A DNA stretch of 64,000 bases from Tistrella mobilis KA081020-065 (GTDB lineage: Bacteria > Pseudomonadota > Alphaproteobacteria > Tistrellales > Tistrellaceae): contig NC_017956.1 in assembly GCF_000264455.2 (NCBI RefSeq), positions 727,501 to 791,500 on the forward strand. Reading direction: 5' to 3'. This document shows positions 61,538-64,000 of the stretch, piece after piece (positions within the stretch are counted from its first letter, which is position 1; the number at the start of each line of letters is the position of its first letter). Position numbers and translations under genes: made by a program. Under the pieces are notes generated by a model. The model had not been told where the DNA came from. It did not search any database and saw only the letters and a program-made list of their open reading frames with translations.

Positions 61538-62596
61538 TCAGCCGCGCTCCCAGGGATAGCCCTGCGTGTCGCGGATCTTTGCCCATTTGTCGAGCAGTCG
61601 CTTGTACTCGGCAAGCAGCGCCTCGGCATCGAAGCCTTTGGCGGTGGCGGAGGCCTTCCACTGCGTGATCACCGGCTGGGCGGCCTCCAGGATCCGGGCA
61701 TCGTCTTCGGCGCTGAGATCGTAGATGACCACTGGCTTTTCGCGGGTGGTCATCTTTTTGATCGCATCGGCATCGGCCTTGCTCAGCCGTTCTGCGAAGT
61801 GGTCGATCACCTCGGCACGCAGCCCCTCCAGCACCTTGCGATGCTCGGGCGACAGATCCTCGAACACATCGCGGTTCATGAAGGTGGCGACACTGCTCGC
61901 CGGGCTGAGCTTGATCGGGGTCAGGCTGTCGAGCATTTCGTCCAGCTTGGTCGCGACCGCGAAATAGGCATAGGTGGGGGTACAGTCGATCAGCCCGGTC
62001 TCCATGCCCTGGAAGGTGTCGTAGATCGACATCTCGACCATGTTGCCGCCCAGCGCCGAGAAGACCGGCCCGTAGACGCCGCCATAGCGCATCTTCATGC
62101 CCTTGACGTCATCGACCGTGGTCAGCGCGTCGTTGCGGCAGCCGATCTGCAGCGGCGAGGTCGCATAGATGCCGAGATAGGCCAGGTTCTTGTCCGCCAG
62201 CGCCGTCTGAACGGCGGGATAGGACGACAGGATCTCGTTCATCGCATGCATGGTGACCCAGGGATCGCGCTCCGACAGCGGCAGGTCGCCCATATACAGC
62301 TCGGGGAATTCGGATTCGAGATAGGACCCGACGATCAGCCCGCTATCCGCCACGCCGTTTGAGATAGAGGTCAGCGCGGCATTGGCGCCGAACAGCGCCC
62401 CGCCCCAATGGATGTCGAAGGCCAGCTCGCCGCCGCTGCGGCGCGCGGCCTCGCCGATCCACCATTCGGTGGCCTCGGCACGCACGCCGCGGTTCGGCCC
62501 GGGTTCGGCATGGATCAGACGGGTCTCGGCTGCGGCGGGCAGGGCTGCCGCAAGGGTGCAGGCTGCTGCCAGAAACGGCCCGGCAAGACGTTTCAT
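61538..62596 (-). CDS. TRAP transporter solute-binding protein DctP
   Basis: A 352-residue periplasmic binding protein with a signal peptide (residues 1-23, ending LPAAAETR). It has HAEPGPNRGVRAEATEWWIG, VKGMKMRYGGVYGPVFSALG (about 168-187) and MEMSIYDTFQ-type carboxylate region with TGLIDCTPTYAYF. It is first of the leftward dctPQM operon, behind a strong promoter with an overlapping palindrome. Closeness to the acyl-CoA genes suggests it imports the acid they activate. Confidence 0.92.
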   Translation of the reverse strand: MKRLAGPFLAAACTLAAALPAAAETRLIHAEPGPNRGVRAEATEWWIGEAARRSGGELAFDIHWGGALFGANAALTSISNGVADSGLIVGSYLESEFPELYMGDLPLSERDPWVTMHAMNEILSSYPAVQTALADKNLAYLGIYATSPLQIGCRNDALTTVDDVKGMKMRYGGVYGPVFSALGGNMVEMSIYDTFQGMETGLIDCTPTYAYFAVATKLDEMLDSLTPIKLSPASSVATFMNRDVFEDLSPEHRKVLEGLRAEVIDHFAERLSKADADAIKKMTTREKPVVIYDLSAEDDARILEAAQPVITQWKASATAKGFDAEALLAEYKRLLDKWAKIRDTQGYPWERG

Positions 62597-62660
62597 CTGT
62601 TTCCTCCCTCATTTTTTTAAGCCGTCGCGTCAGATGGTTATCCGCGCGTCGGATCAGAAA

Positions 62661-62689
62661 AAGATATTAAGCTAATTATCATCTAGCAA
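62661..62689 (-). promoter_or_regulatory. Promoter with overlapping operator upstream of the second dctP
   Basis: On the minus strand, TTGCTA (62689-62684), 17 bases, TATCTT (62666-62661). A palindrome GCTA-N9-TAGC (62671-62687) covers the spacer, an ideal place for a repressor. The surrounding DNA is AT-rich. The regulator is unknown; the local MarR is one candidate, though its palindromes differ. Confidence 0.6.
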
Positions 62690-62737
62690 CATAAATTGTC
62701 GCGAATACGCCAGGGAACGACGATCCGGGCGAGCATG

Positions 62738-62767
62738 AAAAACCCCCGCCGGACGGGCCGGCGGGGG
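62738..62767 (-). terminator. Terminator after cysW
   Basis: A perfect 10-bp stem (62743-62752 with 62758-62767) followed on the minus strand by TTTTT, 32 bases past the cysW stop. It ends the sulfate permease operon, so cysA is not downstream. Confidence 0.9.
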
Positions 62768-62799
62768 CATGGAATATCGGGTTGGGAAGGACCCTATGG

Positions 62800-63654
62800 T
62801 CAGTGGGCGCCGGTCCGGCGATGGCCGCGTTCCAGCAGGGCCTTCACCACCAGCGTGACCAGCGCCAGCAGGGCCAGCAGCGACGCCACGGCGAAGGCGC
62901 CCACATAGTCGTACTCGTTGTAGAGGATCTCGATATGCAGGGGCATGGTGTTGGTCAGGCCGCGGATATGGCCCGAGACCACCGAGACCGCGCCGAATTC
63001 ACCCATCGCCCGGGCATTGCACAGCAGGATGCCGGCCAGCAGGCCGTTGCGGACATTGGGCAGGGTCACCCGGCGCATGATGGTGAACCAGCCGGCCCCC
63101 AGGGTCAGCGCCGCCTCTTCCTCGTCGCGCCCCTGGGCCAGCATCAGCGGGATCAGCTCGCGGGCGACGAAGGGGAAGGTGACGAAGATCGTCGCCAGCA
63201 CCAGCCCCGGCACCGCGAACACGATCTTGAGCCCGTGCGCCGCAAGCCAGGGCCCGAACCAGCCATGGGCGCCGAACAGCAGAACCCAGACCAGGCCCGA
63301 AATCACCGGTGAGACCGAAAACGGCAGGTCGATCAGCGAGATCAGCAGGTTGCGGCCGCGGAAGTCGAAGCGGGTGATCGCCCAGGCCGCGGCGATGCCG
63401 AAGATCAGATTGGCGGGCACGGCGATCGCCGCGACCAGCAGGGTCAGCCGGATCGCCGCCAGGGCATCGGGTTCCCGGATCGCCTCCAGGAAGGCGCCGG
63501 TGCCTTTCGCGAGGGCCTGTGCAAAGACGCTGCCCAGCGGCAGCACCAGGAAGGCCGCCAGGATGCCGAGGGCGGCCACCACCGCCAGGACGCGAACCGG
63601 TCGGCTTTCGGTCAGCGGCACCGAGGGCGTGGGGGTATTGGGGATGTCGGTCAT
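62800..63654 (-). CDS. cysW: Sulfate/thiosulfate ABC transporter permease CysW
   Basis: An inner-membrane permease (284 residues, about six helices) of the sulfate/thiosulfate importer. It has [20 protein letters not shown] then [20 protein letters not shown] (about 95-135), the ATPase-contact EAA loop [20 protein letters not shown], and [19 protein letters not shown], typical of CysW. The ATG at 63654 lies four bases after the cysT stop. The binding protein and CysA are not in the window. Confidence 0.93.
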   Translation of the reverse strand: MTDIPNTPTPSVPLTESRPVRVLAVVAALGILAAFLVLPLGSVFAQALAKGTGAFLEAIREPDALAAIRLTLLVAAIAVPANLIFGIAAAWAITRFDFRGRNLLISLIDLPFSVSPVISGLVWVLLFGAHGWFGPWLAAHGLKIVFAVPGLVLATIFVTFPFVARELIPLMLAQGRDEEEAALTLGAGWFTIMRRVTLPNVRNGLLAGILLCNARAMGEFGAVSVVSGHIRGLTNTMPLHIEILYNEYDYVGAFAVASLLALLALVTLVVKALLERGHRRTGAH

Positions 63655-63658
63655 CGGT

Positions 63659-64000
63659 TCACCCCTCCATGGCCCGGCGGCGGCGGGCATCCAGGCCGTT
63701 GACGATCAGCAGCAGGATGAACGAGGCGATCAGCATCACGGCTGCGATTGCCGAGGCACCGGCATAATCGTACTGCTCCAGGCTGGTCACGATCAGCAGC
63801 GGCGCGATTTCGCTGACCCCGGGCATGTTGCCGGCGATGAAGATGACCGAACCGTATTCCCCCACCGCCCGCGCGAAGGCGAGGGCAAAACCGGCGGAGA
63901 GGCCCGGTGCCAGGGCGGGCAGGATCACCCGCCACAGGATCTGCCCGCGGCCGGCGCCGAGCGAGGCGGCGGCCTCTTCGACCTCTCGATCCAGATCCTC
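63659..64000 (-). CDS. cysT: Sulfate/thiosulfate ABC transporter permease CysT, N-terminus missing
   Basis: The C-terminal 113 codons of CysT (CysU). They include the EAA-loop region ([20 protein letters not shown]), [20 protein letters not shown] and the closing helix. The gene enters from the right edge. It pairs with CysW to form the sulfate channel; the start, and probably the binding-protein gene, lie outside. Confidence 0.92.
   Translation of the reverse strand, partial: EDLDREVEEAAASLGAGRGQILWRVILPALAPGLSAGFALAFARAVGEYGSVIFIAGNMPGVSEIAPLLIVTSLEQYDYAGASAIAAVMLIASFILLLIVNGLDARRRRAMEG

Overview
The window is high-GC DNA whose gene content points to an alphaproteobacterium: an RpoH of the alphaproteobacterial type, TRAP transporters, a PhoX phosphatase, a PhhA hydroxylase and small RNAs carrying the UUUCCUCCCU core of the alphaproteobacterial mmgR/αr8 group. 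A Rhodospirillales-like organism (Tistrella, Azospirillum or similar) is my best guess, from overall impression only. It looks like an ordinary chromosomal or large-replicon segment. I see no insertion sequence, prophage, CRISPR array or rRNA. There is one tRNA, tRNA-Val(GAC).

Left third (1-22 kb): phoX (cut by the left edge), a solo XRE regulator, an acyl-CoA dehydrogenase divergent from a TetR regulator and a quinone oxidoreductase, a chemotaxis receptor, a YqaA-type membrane protein, an orphan form II CoxL-like molybdenum hydroxylase subunit, chrA, a Fis-type regulator with a degenerate receiver, and rpoH (TTG start, sigma-32-like promoter). These are followed by a lytic transglycosylase, three tandem sRNA genes, phhA, an acetyltransferase, an N-formylglutamate amidohydrolase, tRNA-Val, a DUF6152/DUF6644 pair, and an Ldh_2 dehydrogenase divergent from GntR.

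Middle (22-48 kb): GntR leads into a TRAP operon. Next come a methyltransferase divergent from a protein that looks like a duplicated NHLP (nitrile-hydratase-like) RiPP leader ending in a GG site and a 30-residue tail, a CPA1 antiporter with a cyclic-nucleotide domain, and a VapBC pair. A BMP-type nucleobase/nucleoside ABC transporter operon ending in a cytosine-deaminase-like enzyme is preceded by a RutR-like operator (TTGACCAAATGGTC). Then come hydrolases, a DedA protein, the ADP-heptose genes (hldD, gmhA, hldE) split by a cupin gene, a GfcA/GfcB-like capsule pair, and cysD plus a cysNC gene with an apparent one-base deletion.

Right part (48-64 kb): a large acyl-CoA catabolism island. A leftward run (SDR, MarR, α-methylacyl-CoA racemase, MaoC hydratase, DUF35 protein, SCP2-thiolase-like protein, dienoyl-CoA-reductase-like SDR, acyl-CoA ligase) diverges from a rightward acyl-CoA dehydrogenase, ligase, enoyl-CoA hydratase operon, and a TRAP transporter sits beyond. 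Four-base overlaps couple many of these genes. Together they look like uptake and β-oxidation of a branched or side-chain carboxylic acid under MarR control. The window ends in cysW and a truncated cysT (sulfate permeases), which fit functionally with cysD/cysNC.
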